From positions 1 to 64,000 of the IMG/VR virus record IMGVR_UViG_3300008110_004617: 64,000 nucleotides of DNA. One strand, given 5' to 3'. Position 1 is the first letter of the stretch; each line of letters opens with the position of its first letter. The stretch comes from a virus. The notes beneath the pieces are model-generated. The model saw nothing but the letters and a program-made list of their open reading frames with translations. It was not told where the DNA came from and made no database searches. The position numbers and the translations under genes were made by a program. Below are positions 1-6,278 of this stretch, one piece after another.

Positions 1-1
1 C

Positions 2-457
2 GACGAAGCAAACAAGTGGATGCACGAGGTCGGCCACGCTCGTGGTATCAAAGTATCGGAACACGCCATTAAAAAGTTCGCAGATAATAAAGGCATCTGG
101 GATAGCTCGACTCATGTATTCGATGAATGCATGAATGCTGTTATCGGCCGTAACCTTGCTGATACGATACATCCAATTCACGACCGTTCCCTTACGGTTC
201 GTGAAGCTCTGCATATGATGGGCTTCCCTCACGACTTCGAACTCGTCGGCGGTCTTGCTAAAATGAACCATATTGCGCAAAACGTTCCTGTACCAACTTC
301 GCGTGATATTCATTCTGAGATCGCAAAGTTCGTTCGTGGCGAGTTGCCTATGTCCGGCACAAACTATCTACGTCAGAACAATCACTACGAAAAGAATGAA
401 TACGATCCTCTCGGAACAGGATCGCAGAAAGCAACTCTAGAGGAATTTTTTGTATGA
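2..457 (+). CDS. DNA (cytosine-5) methyltransferase, C-terminal part (5' truncated by window edge)
   Basis: The frame is open from the first bases of the window, so only the C-terminal 151 codons are present. The end carries the target-recognition and final motifs of C5 cytosine methyltransferases: RSLTVREALHMMGFPHDFEL matches the R.LT.RE..R.QGFP.DF block (motif IX), and NHIAQNVPVPTSRDI matches motif X (usually Q.GNAVPV), here without the usual Gly-Asn pair. The catalytic PC and ENV motifs would lie upstream and cannot be checked. The stop overlaps the next start in ATGA, so the two genes are probably co-translated. Family knowledge suggests self-methylation of phage DNA or evasion of host restriction; target and activity are not visible here. 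Confidence 0.8.
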   Translation, partial: DEANKWMHEVGHARGIKVSEHAIKKFADNKGIWDSSTHVFDECMNAVIGRNLADTIHPIHDRSLTVREALHMMGFPHDFELVGGLAKMNHIAQNVPVPTSRDIHSEIAKFVRGELPMSGTNYLRQNNHYEKNEYDPLGTGSQKATLEEFFV

Positions 458-1080
458 CTAACCATCTTATAATCGACTTTGAGACCATGGGAAAGGATGC
501 GACCAAGTGTGCTGTAATCGACTGCTCAGTGATGGTATTCAATTTCGAAAAGTTTACGAGTAATCCGTACTCTCTAAACAGCATCACTGAGACTAGAAAG
601 TTTAAGCTGTCCGTAGTGGATCAAGTAAAGAACTATAGTTGGGAAATTGACAAGAGCACTCTGCAGTTCTGGGAAGAACAAGATGCAGATGTTCGCGCTA
701 ACATTGCGCCAAAGAAGACGGATCTAACGGTTAAAGAATTTATTCAACAGTTTCACGAGTTCCTAATTAAGTCGCCAAAGATTGACTATTGGTGGAGTCG
801 TTCTAATACTTTCGATCCAATCATTCTATCTCGTTTGTTTGATGCCGAAGGCAAGCGCCTTCATCTTGAAGAGTACCTTAAGTATTGGAAAGTTCGTGAC
901 ACGCGAACCTACATCGATGCAAAGATGAACTTCTCGACTACGAATGGATTTACACCAATGCTCAATGAAGAGAAGTGGAATAAATCATTTAAAAAACACG
1001 ACAGCGCGTGGGATATTCTTGCTGACGTACTTCGTTTTCAACAAATACATCGTGCTGAAAACGATCTTGACCTATTATAA
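454..1080 (+). CDS. dexA: DexA-like 3'-5' exonuclease
   Basis: A 208-aa DEDDh-type nuclease of the T4 DexA / RNase H-like family. The N-terminus shows the first metal-binding motif (IIDFETMG, D8 and E10). A central SNTFDPIILSRLF supplies another acidic residue, and the C-terminus has H182-DSAW-D187, the H-x4-D motif that places it in the DEDDh subgroup. T4 DexA degrades DNA 3' to 5'. Length is close to T4 DexA (about 227 aa). It overlaps the upstream methyltransferase by 4 nt and sits with the replication genes, which agrees with a role in DNA turnover. Confidence 0.88.
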   Translation: MTNHLIIDFETMGKDATKCAVIDCSVMVFNFEKFTSNPYSLNSITETRKFKLSVVDQVKNYSWEIDKSTLQFWEEQDADVRANIAPKKTDLTVKEFIQQFHEFLIKSPKIDYWWSRSNTFDPIILSRLFDAEGKRLHLEEYLKYWKVRDTRTYIDAKMNFSTTNGFTPMLNEEKWNKSFKKHDSAWDILADVLRFQQIHRAENDLDLL

Positions 1081-1090
1081 GGAGTAAATG

Positions 1091-1966
1091 ATGCAACTAC
1101 AAGTCACTGCTGAGCACCTCAGAAAATATTCTATCTTCATTGGAACTCCAATGTATGGTGGACAATGCGCAGGTATGTACTGTAAGTCGACCAACGACCT
1201 AGCCACTCTCTGCGCAAAGTATGACATCAGTCTTAAATTCTACTACCTGTTTAACGAGAGCTTGGTTCAGAGAGCAAGAAACTACGTTGCAGACGAGTTT
1301 CTTCGCTCCGATTGTACTCATCTAATGTTTATTGACTCTGATATTGGCTTCCGTCCTAACGATGTTCTATCCCTTCTAGGAATTCAGACTCTACAGCCGG
1401 ATGAGTATGACATTATGACTGGGCCATATCCTAAGAAGACGATTGCTTGGGAAAAGGTAAAGAAAGCTGTCGAGATGGGTAAGGCTGAGAACCCGCTCGA
1501 TCTTGACTTCTATACTGCTGACTATGTCTTTAATCCAGCAAAAGGGCATACGTCGTTTCGTATCGACCGACCAGTCGAAGTAAGCGAGGGTGGTACCGGT
1601 TTCATGCTTATTCCTCGTGAGGTATTGGAAAAGTATAGGGATGCGTATCCTGAACTTAGATACATTCCAGACCACGTTCGCACGAAAAACTTTGATGGTT
1701 CTCGTGAGATCACTGCATTCTTTGATTGCGAGATAGATCCAGTATCAAAGCGTTATCTATCAGAAGATTACTTCTTCTGTCAGAAAGCTCGAGCTATCGG
1801 AATTAAACTACACATGTGTCCTTGGATGGAACTACAGCACGTCGGTTCTTATATCTTCAAGGGATCCATGGGAGCGATTGCTTCAATTGGAGCAAATCCG
1901 ACAGCCAGTAGAGAATCGAATGAAAAGACTTACAAAGAAAAGAAGAAGAAAGCATTTAGACCTTAA
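1091..1966 (+). CDS. GT-A-type glycosyltransferase
   Basis: A 291-aa protein with a glycosyltransferase-A signature: THLMFIDSDIGF gives a D82-S-D84 (DxD) nucleotide-sugar/metal site after an alpha/beta region, and later DCEIDPVSKRYLSEDYFFCQKA resembles the ED acceptor-side motif of GT2-like enzymes. Two adjacent ATGs exist (1088 and 1091); AAGGAG at 1079-1084 lies 3 nt from the first and 6 nt from the second, so 1091 is preferred. Being beside the replication genes rather than the sugar cassette at 45-56 kb, it may act on modified phage DNA or on the host surface; substrate unknown. Confidence 0.75.
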   Translation: MQLQVTAEHLRKYSIFIGTPMYGGQCAGMYCKSTNDLATLCAKYDISLKFYYLFNESLVQRARNYVADEFLRSDCTHLMFIDSDIGFRPNDVLSLLGIQTLQPDEYDIMTGPYPKKTIAWEKVKKAVEMGKAENPLDLDFYTADYVFNPAKGHTSFRIDRPVEVSEGGTGFMLIPREVLEKYRDAYPELRYIPDHVRTKNFDGSREITAFFDCEIDPVSKRYLSEDYFFCQKARAIGIKLHMCPWMELQHVGSYIFKGSMGAIASIGANPTASRESNEKTYKEKKKKAFRP

Positions 1967-1971
1967 TGTTG

Positions 1972-2000
1972 TTGACAAATGCAAAACCATGTGATATACA
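1972..2000 (+). promoter_or_regulatory. Near-consensus sigma70-type promoter (extended -10) for the clamp operon
   Basis: TTGACA at 1972-1977, a 17-nt spacer and TATACA at 1995-2000, preceded by TG at 1992-1993 (extended -10). It lies in the 69-nt gap before gp45, so gp45 and the genes behind it could be transcribed early by unmodified host RNA polymerase. Confidence 0.75.
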
Positions 2001-2035
2001 TATACTAATGAATAATGATCAAGGAGAGATATACT

Positions 2036-2701
2036 ATGAAATTTTCTGAACGCACTCTTACTATCCTTAAGAGCTTTTCCACCATCAACAAATCAATCGT
2101 CATGAAACCTGGAAAGGTTTTGCGTACGATTACGCCAGAAAAGAATTTGATCGCGATTGCGAACATCGAGGATCAGTTTCCATCCGAAGCTGTTATCTAT
2201 GATCTTTCTCGCTTCCTGTCCATGTTGAGTCTGTATCAAAACCCAGACGTTGAATTCCATGACAAGTACTTCATCATCTCTGAAGGCAAGCTCAAAACGA
2301 AGTATGTCTTCGCTGACATCTCGATGATCGTCGCTGCGCCTGAAAGAGAGATCGGTATCCCAACCGCTGACGTATCTGTGAGCGTGAAATGGGCAGATCT
2401 GCAGTCTGTAATGAAAGCGGCAGGTGTTTTCCAGTTTGGTGAGATTGCATTTATCGGCGAGGATGGTAAGTGCTATCTGCGAGCAATCGACAGCAACAAC
2501 AAATCGTCAGACGCATTCGGTGTAGAGATCGGTGATACTAACGACACCTTCACTCTCATTCTCAAGACCGATAACCTTAAGTTGCTTCCGCAGGATTACG
2601 AAGTAACTCTCTGCGCCAAGGGCGTGTCGATGTTTAAGGGTGCTGACGTATCCTATTACGTCGGTGTTGATACTAGATCTACCTACAAGAAAGGTGAATA
2701 A
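2036..2701 (+). CDS. 45: Sliding clamp (DNA polymerase processivity factor) gp45
   Basis: A 221-aa protein matching the T4 gp45 clamp in length (T4: 228 aa) and in its start MKFSERTLTILKSFSTIN and repeated beta-alpha-beta organisation. It trimerises into a ring that tethers the polymerase; in T4 the same ring also activates late transcription. The start at 2036 is chosen over an in-frame upstream ATG at 2015 because AAGGAG at 2021-2026 lies inside that extension, 9 nt before 2036. It has its own sigma70-type promoter (1972-2000). Its stop overlaps the next ATG by one base. Order gp45, small ORF, gp44, gp62, regA is the conserved T4 replication cluster. Confidence 0.93.
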   Translation: MKFSERTLTILKSFSTINKSIVMKPGKVLRTITPEKNLIAIANIEDQFPSEAVIYDLSRFLSMLSLYQNPDVEFHDKYFIISEGKLKTKYVFADISMIVAAPEREIGIPTADVSVSVKWADLQSVMKAAGVFQFGEIAFIGEDGKCYLRAIDSNNKSSDAFGVEIGDTNDTFTLILKTDNLKLLPQDYEVTLCAKGVSMFKGADVSYYVGVDTRSTYKKGE

Positions 2702-2892
2702 TGTCTGAAAAAGTAAACATTACTCTACAGGATATCGCTACTGCTGTTTCTATTATCGATATCTGCGTTAAAAGAGGCGCAGTTGAAGGATCTGAACTTA
2801 CTGTAGTTGGATCTATTAGAGACAAGTTCGCGACGTTTGTTGAACAAAACAAAGCGCCGGAACCAAAAGAACCAGCTAAAGAAGCTGAATAA
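2701..2892 (+). CDS. Conserved small protein between gp45 and gp44
   Basis: A 63-aa acidic protein whose ATG overlaps the gp45 stop (TAATG), indicating translational coupling. Residues 8-48 look helical (LQDIATAVSIIDICVKRGAVEGSELTVVGSIRDKFATFV), followed by a charged Pro/Glu/Lys tail. Similar short proteins sit at this position in marine T4-like phages; in T4 itself a small RNA-polymerase-binding protein (rpbA) lies next to gp45, but no sequence match to it is claimed. Function unknown. Confidence 0.7.
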   Translation: MSEKVNITLQDIATAVSIIDICVKRGAVEGSELTVVGSIRDKFATFVEQNKAPEPKEPAKEAE

Positions 2893-2903
2893 CTTCTTAT
2901 TCT

Positions 2904-2922
2904 TTACACGACACACAGGAGA
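2904..2922 (+). promoter_or_regulatory. Translation leader motif, copy 1 (before gp44)
   Basis: TTACACGACACACAGGAGA holds the GGAG ribosome-binding site 7 nt before the gp44 ATG. An 18/19 identical copy is at 5426-5444, with the same spacing to another start codon. Confidence 0.6.
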
Positions 2923-2928
2923 TACATA

Positions 2929-3882
2929 ATGGCGCTTGACGCAAAGATTGACGAAGTACTTTGGGTCGAAAAATATCGTCCTCGTTTAATCGAGGATACG
3001 ATCCTACCACAAAAGACTAAGGATACGTTTAAGAAGTTCGTATCCGATAGTTCCATTCCAAACCTACTGCTGACAGGTGGTCCAGGTATGGGAAAGACAA
3101 CCATCGCAAAAGCTATGCTCAATGAGCTCGGCTGCGATTACATCGTTAAGAACGGTTCTCTTAACGTCAATCTTGACACTCTTCGTTATGAAATCTCGAC
3201 GTTTGCTTCGTCAGTCTCGTTTAGCGGTGGCCGTAAATACGTCATCCTTGACGAGGCTGACTATCTCAATGCAGCTAACGTTCAGCCTGCTCTTCGTAAC
3301 TTCATCGAAGAATACTCCAAGAACTGCGGTTTCATCTTTACTTGTAACTTTAAGAACCGTATTATCGAACCTCTGCGTTCTCGACTTTCTGAAGTGGACT
3401 TTACGATTGAAAAGTCGGATCGCCCAAAGATGGCTGCTCAGTTCTATAAACGTGTTCTTGCCATCCTGACAGCCGAAAACATTGATCACGATAAGACTGT
3501 CGTAGCGAAAATCATCGAGCGGTACTTCCCAGATTTTCGTAGAGTTCTCAATGAACTGCAGTCGTATGCTGCATCCGGACGTATTGATGAAGGTATCTTT
3601 ACTGACATCAAGCAAGAGACTGTTGACAAACTTTTTGTTATGCTGAAGGAAAAGAACTTCACCGAGATGCGTAAGTGGTGTCTCGATAACAGTGATCAAG
3701 ACTCGAACGAAATGTTCCGTACTATCTACGATGCTGCTGCTGAAAAGGTTGAGCTTAAGAGTCTTCCTGGCTTTATCGTTACTCTTGCTGACTATATGTA
3801 TAAGTCTCACTTTGTGGCAGACCCAGAGGTTAACTTGGTTGCGTTCCTGACTGAAGTTATGTTCGAGTCAACCTATAAATGA
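2929..3882 (+). CDS. 44: Clamp loader large subunit gp44 (AAA+ ATPase)
   Basis: A 317-aa AAA+ protein with Walker A GGPGMGKTT (about 50-58), Walker B VILDEADYL (DEAD at 108-111) and a sensor-1/arginine-finger region (FTCNFKNRIIEPLRSRLSEVDF). Length matches T4 gp44 (319 aa). Together with gp62 it opens the gp45 ring and loads it at primer-template junctions. Start supported by GGAG 7 nt upstream. It overlaps the following zinc-ribbon ORF by 4 nt. Confidence 0.93.
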   Translation: MALDAKIDEVLWVEKYRPRLIEDTILPQKTKDTFKKFVSDSSIPNLLLTGGPGMGKTTIAKAMLNELGCDYIVKNGSLNVNLDTLRYEISTFASSVSFSGGRKYVILDEADYLNAANVQPALRNFIEEYSKNCGFIFTCNFKNRIIEPLRSRLSEVDFTIEKSDRPKMAAQFYKRVLAILTAENIDHDKTVVAKIIERYFPDFRRVLNELQSYAASGRIDEGIFTDIKQETVDKLFVMLKEKNFTEMRKWCLDNSDQDSNEMFRTIYDAAAEKVELKSLPGFIVTLADYMYKSHFVADPEVNLVAFLTEVMFESTYK

Positions 3883-4076
3883 AGTTCTTTTCAAAGAAAC
3901 CTGAGACGTGTTTCTTTTGTCAAGTTACCTTGAGTGCAGACAACACGTTTACACTTCAATACTCATCCGCAGAAGGAGTGCATACTGCAAAGATGTGCGG
4001 CGTGTGCTCTAAAACATTTGACGAACTTGCAGATATGAAAGAAGAGCTATATGACTCAAGATTTAAAACCATTTGA
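3879..4076 (+). CDS. Small zinc-ribbon protein
   Basis: A 65-aa protein with two CxxC knuckles, C11-FF-C14 and C40-GV-C43, typical of a zinc ribbon. The N-terminus is basic and the C-terminus acidic/helical. It overlaps gp44 by 4 nt and gp62 by 26 nt, so it is translated within the clamp-loader operon. A nucleic-acid-binding or protein-contact role is inferred from the fold only. Confidence 0.65.
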   Translation: MKFFSKKPETCFFCQVTLSADNTFTLQYSSAEGVHTAKMCGVCSKTFDELADMKEELYDSRFKTI

Positions 4077-4446
4077 CTTTGTAAAGTCTGCGTCGCACAG
4101 TAAGAAGGATCTAATTCGTGGTTCTGACTTTCCTGAGCAAACTGAGAAGCAATACATTCCGTTCATTACAAATCGAGCGTTCGCTGCCTTCGAGGATAGC
4201 ATACTTCATGCGAACGAAATGAACATGCGTCACCATCTTTTTAAAGACGCTCAGTATCGCTACTATCTCGGTGTCCTGAGATCAAGGAACAGGTTCTCTC
4301 CTTGGCTAAAGGAACAGAAGAATACAGACCTCGATATGATACAGGAATACTACTCTGTGAACAGAACGGTAGCAAAGATGTATCTTAAGGTACTGACTGA
4401 AGAAGACTTGAAGCGTCTGCGTGACAAATTCCAGAAAGGCGGATAA
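4051..4446 (+). CDS. 62: Clamp loader small subunit gp62
   Basis: A 131-aa protein directly after gp44 and before regA, the T4 position of gene 62. The C-terminal region (YRYYLGVLRSRNRFSPWLK and YYSVNRTVAKMYLKVLTEEDL) fits the short gp62 of marine T4-like phages; T4 gp62 is longer (187 aa). It forms the single-copy subunit of the gp44/62 clamp loader. The assignment rests on position plus general resemblance, since gp62 is poorly conserved. Confidence 0.82.
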   Translation: MTQDLKPFDFVKSASHSKKDLIRGSDFPEQTEKQYIPFITNRAFAAFEDSILHANEMNMRHHLFKDAQYRYYLGVLRSRNRFSPWLKEQKNTDLDMIQEYYSVNRTVAKMYLKVLTEEDLKRLRDKFQKGG

Positions 4447-4447
4447 G

Positions 4448-4455
4448 TATAAATA
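4448..4455 (+). promoter_or_regulatory. T4-type late promoter octamer upstream of regA
   Basis: Exact TATAAATA directly after the gp62 stop and 58 nt before the regA start, matching the sequence read by the gp55 late sigma factor in T4. A long leader would follow. Confidence 0.6.
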
Positions 4456-4513
4456 CTCGGATGGCTTTTATGAGCATCATCGCAATAATAATAACTATAA
4501 AGGTGAACTCATC

Positions 4514-4918
4514 ATGGAGAAAGACTTATTCCGAGGGATCGGCGTAGAAATAACGCTACCAAATCCTGATAACTTTCTTAAGATAAAAGAAACGTTAACA
4601 CGTATTGGTATATCCTCGAAAAAGGAAAAGAAGTTGTATCAATCGTGCCATATTCTACATAAGCAGGGACACTACGCGATTCTTCACTTCAAAGAACTAT
4701 TCATTTTGGATGGTAAAGAAAATACATTCGCGGACGAGGATAGAGCTAGAAGAAACACTGTGATTAATCTTTTAGAAGAGTGGGATCTATTAAAGATTGT
4801 TGATCCTTCAAAGTCTGAAGACCCAGTCGCACCACTCAGTCAGATAAAGATCATATCACACAAAGAAAAGGACGAATGGATCTTAGAACCTAAATACAAT
4901 ATCGGAAAAAAGAAGTAA
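4514..4918 (+). CDS. regA: RegA translational repressor
   Basis: A 134-aa protein strongly resembling T4 RegA (122 aa): VEITLPNPDNFLKIKETLTR, LYQSCHILHKQGHYAILHFK and HKEKDEWILEPKYNIG all align with it. RegA binds mRNAs around initiation codons and represses early T4 genes. The start at 4514 is preferred over an in-frame ATG at 4421 because the family begins just before the VEITL strand and AAAGGTG at 4499-4505 is a suitable ribosome-binding site; the upstream extension would run across a late promoter octamer and has no family match. Confidence 0.93.
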   Translation: MEKDLFRGIGVEITLPNPDNFLKIKETLTRIGISSKKEKKLYQSCHILHKQGHYAILHFKELFILDGKENTFADEDRARRNTVINLLEEWDLLKIVDPSKSEDPVAPLSQIKIISHKEKDEWILEPKYNIGKKK

Positions 4919-4935
4919 TTGAAGGAAATTATACT

Positions 4936-5397
4936 ATGAATGTTTTTCGTCTAAACAAAAGAGCAGAGATACCAACGCCAACTTCTGATAGACCAGGCCA
5001 GTTTGATATTAAAGCGTGTTTCGATCTTGGTTCTAAAGTTTCGTATCACAATAGCGTAAATAAAGAAAACTTTGTTCCTGTACGTGTTATTAGCGGTAAT
5101 GTATGCGTACAGATATACCCAGCTCAGAGATTTGCAATACCAACTGGGTTGATCTTTGACATCCCTGAAGGTCATATACTAAGATTAATGTCGACGGCTA
5201 ACGTTACCTTAAAGAAGGGTCTCGTTATCGTTGACGGAACTGGAATTATTAATCCACACAGCGGAGAAGCTTTTGTGACTCTGCATAATATATCAGATAC
5301 GCCTGCCATTATTAATGACGGCGAAAGTATTGCTCTAGGTATGCTTGAGCAAGCACTGGTCTATGATATTACAGAGACTAGTGAAAGACCGTCGTAA
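4936..5397 (+). CDS. dUTPase-like protein
   Basis: A 153-aa protein with the motif order of trimeric dUTPases in weakened form: FDIKACFDLGS (motif 1 region, normally AGYDL), AIPTGLIFDIPEGH (before motif 2), GLVIVDGTGIINPHSGEAFVTLHN (motif 3 region, normally GVIDSDYRGE..V.L.N) and IINDGESIALGMLEQ (motif 4 region, G..IAQ). dUTPases hydrolyse dUTP to dUMP and limit uracil in DNA. Several usual active-site residues are altered, so it may be a divergent enzyme or a non-catalytic relative. It lies in the same operon as regA. Confidence 0.65.
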   Translation: MNVFRLNKRAEIPTPTSDRPGQFDIKACFDLGSKVSYHNSVNKENFVPVRVISGNVCVQIYPAQRFAIPTGLIFDIPEGHILRLMSTANVTLKKGLVIVDGTGIINPHSGEAFVTLHNISDTPAIINDGESIALGMLEQALVYDITETSERPS

Positions 5398-5410
5398 GAC
5401 GGAAAGAACC

Positions 5411-5422
5411 GGGTTATAACCC
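5411..5422. other. Perfect 12-bp palindrome in the dUTPase-orf73 spacer
   Basis: GGGTTATAACCC is a perfect palindrome between two genes. A second short hairpin (CCGTC-GTAA-GACGG, 5389-5402) with the dUTPase stop codon in its loop lies just upstream. Neither has a T-run, so they may be mRNA-processing or protection structures rather than terminators. Confidence 0.4.
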
Positions 5423-5425
5423 ACA

Positions 5426-5444
5426 TTACACAACACACAGGAGA
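5426..5444 (+). promoter_or_regulatory. Translation leader motif, copy 2 (before the 73-aa protein)
   Basis: TTACACAACACACAGGAGA matches 18 of 19 bases of the leader at 2904-2922 and again places GGAG 7 nt before the start codon. Confidence 0.6.
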
Positions 5445-5450
5445 AAACCA

Positions 5451-5672
5451 ATGACTACTAAGAACCCATTCGAGATCCGTGCCGAAATGCTTCAGCTCGC
5501 AAAAGAGTATATGGATCAGCAGTACCATATGAACGTTCAGTTTGCCGAAAAGATGATGGATCAAGGCAAGAAGACCGCCGAAGAAATGAAAGAGCATTAT
5601 AAGATGTACTCCATGGATGAACTCATGGAAAAAGCAAAAGAAATGTACTCTTTCGTAAGTAAGAAGGACTAA
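5451..5672 (+). CDS. Small helical conserved phage protein
   Basis: A 73-aa, methionine-rich, charged protein that appears wholly helical (NPFEIRAEMLQLAKEYMDQQ, then FAEKMMDQGKKTAEEMKEHYK and DELMEKAKEMYSFVSKKD). Similar short proteins occur in marine T4-like phages, but no function is known. It has a strong ribosome-binding site in the repeated leader motif, so it may be expressed at a high level. Confidence 0.7.
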   Translation: MTTKNPFEIRAEMLQLAKEYMDQQYHMNVQFAEKMMDQGKKTAEEMKEHYKMYSMDELMEKAKEMYSFVSKKD

Positions 5673-5675
5673 CAC

Positions 5676-5738
5676 ATGTTAGATCCGGATCATTCTTACT
5701 TAAGAAGTCTGTCTGAAAAGAAGACAGGCGGCAAGTAA
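5676..5738 (+). CDS. Possible 20-aa peptide
   Basis: ATG to TAA encodes MLDPDHSYLRSLSEKKTGGK. AAGGA at 5664-5668 sits 7 nt upstream of the ATG, and the frame begins 3 nt after the previous stop, so coupled translation is plausible. Too short for composition to help; it could be chance. Confidence 0.35.
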   Translation: MLDPDHSYLRSLSEKKTGGK

Positions 5739-5739
5739 A

Positions 5740-5747
5740 TATAAATA
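5740..5747 (+). promoter_or_regulatory. T4-type late promoter octamer upstream of hsp20
   Basis: Exact TATAAATA, 87 nt before the hsp20 start. It ends 1 nt before the left arm of a terminator hairpin (5749-5780), so a late transcript would begin inside that arm. Confidence 0.5.
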
Positions 5748-5748
5748 G

Positions 5749-5780
5749 AAGTGGAGGCGCCAAATGGGTCTCCACTTTTT
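5749..5780 (+). terminator. Intrinsic terminator closing the clamp/regA operon
   Basis: An 8-bp stem, AAGTGGAG (5749-5756) and CTCCACTT (5770-5777), with a 13-nt loop, followed by T to 5780. Placed after the small genes and before hsp20. Confidence 0.7.
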
Positions 5781-5834
5781 GCAAACCGGTCAGATGACGG
5801 TTAGAATAAAACTCGCTTAATAAAGGAGAAACAA

Positions 5835-6278
5835 ATGAACACACGTAAGTTTAGTACAAACGATCTACTTAGCGATCCATTCTTTATTGGATTCGACTCA
5901 ATCTTAAATAAGATAGATACAATCAATAGATCCAACGCATCAAACTATCCACCATACAATCTAATTAAGACTGGTGAAGACACCTACGTTATTGAACTAG
6001 CTGTAGCAGGATTTAAAGAAGAGGACTTTGATATCGAAGTTCACGACGGAGTCCTTACGATTAGCGCAAACGTAGTCGACACCGGCAGTACTAATACAAC
6101 TTATCTACATAAGGGAATTGCAGCAAGAAGCTTTACTCGTAAGTTTACTCTCGCCGATACGATCGAGGTAAAGGGTGTATCTCTAGAAAAAGGTATGCTA
6201 ACCTTTTTTAATTTGCGCCAGCCGGTCTTGAAAGAGCGTCTAGGTCAGATCTACTCGCACCAAACGAGTTTATTATAG
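5835..6278 (+). CDS. hsp20: Hsp20 / alpha-crystallin family small heat-shock protein
   Basis: A 147-aa IbpA-type chaperone: PPYNLIKTGEDTYVIELAVAGF, DFDIEVHDGVLTISA and YLHKGIAARSFTRKFTLAD match the alpha-crystallin core, and VSLEKGMLTF is its last strand. The family's usual C-terminal tail with an I-x-I motif is absent. Instead the frame continues NLRQPVLKERLGQIYSHQ and overlaps the 3' end of the opposite-strand tape-measure gene by 71 nt, so the original tail has probably been lost. Hsp20 is common in marine T4-like phages. AAAGGAG upstream supports the start. Confidence 0.88.
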   Translation: MNTRKFSTNDLLSDPFFIGFDSILNKIDTINRSNASNYPPYNLIKTGEDTYVIELAVAGFKEEDFDIEVHDGVLTISANVVDTGSTNTTYLHKGIAARSFTRKFTLADTIEVKGVSLEKGMLTFFNLRQPVLKERLGQIYSHQTSLL

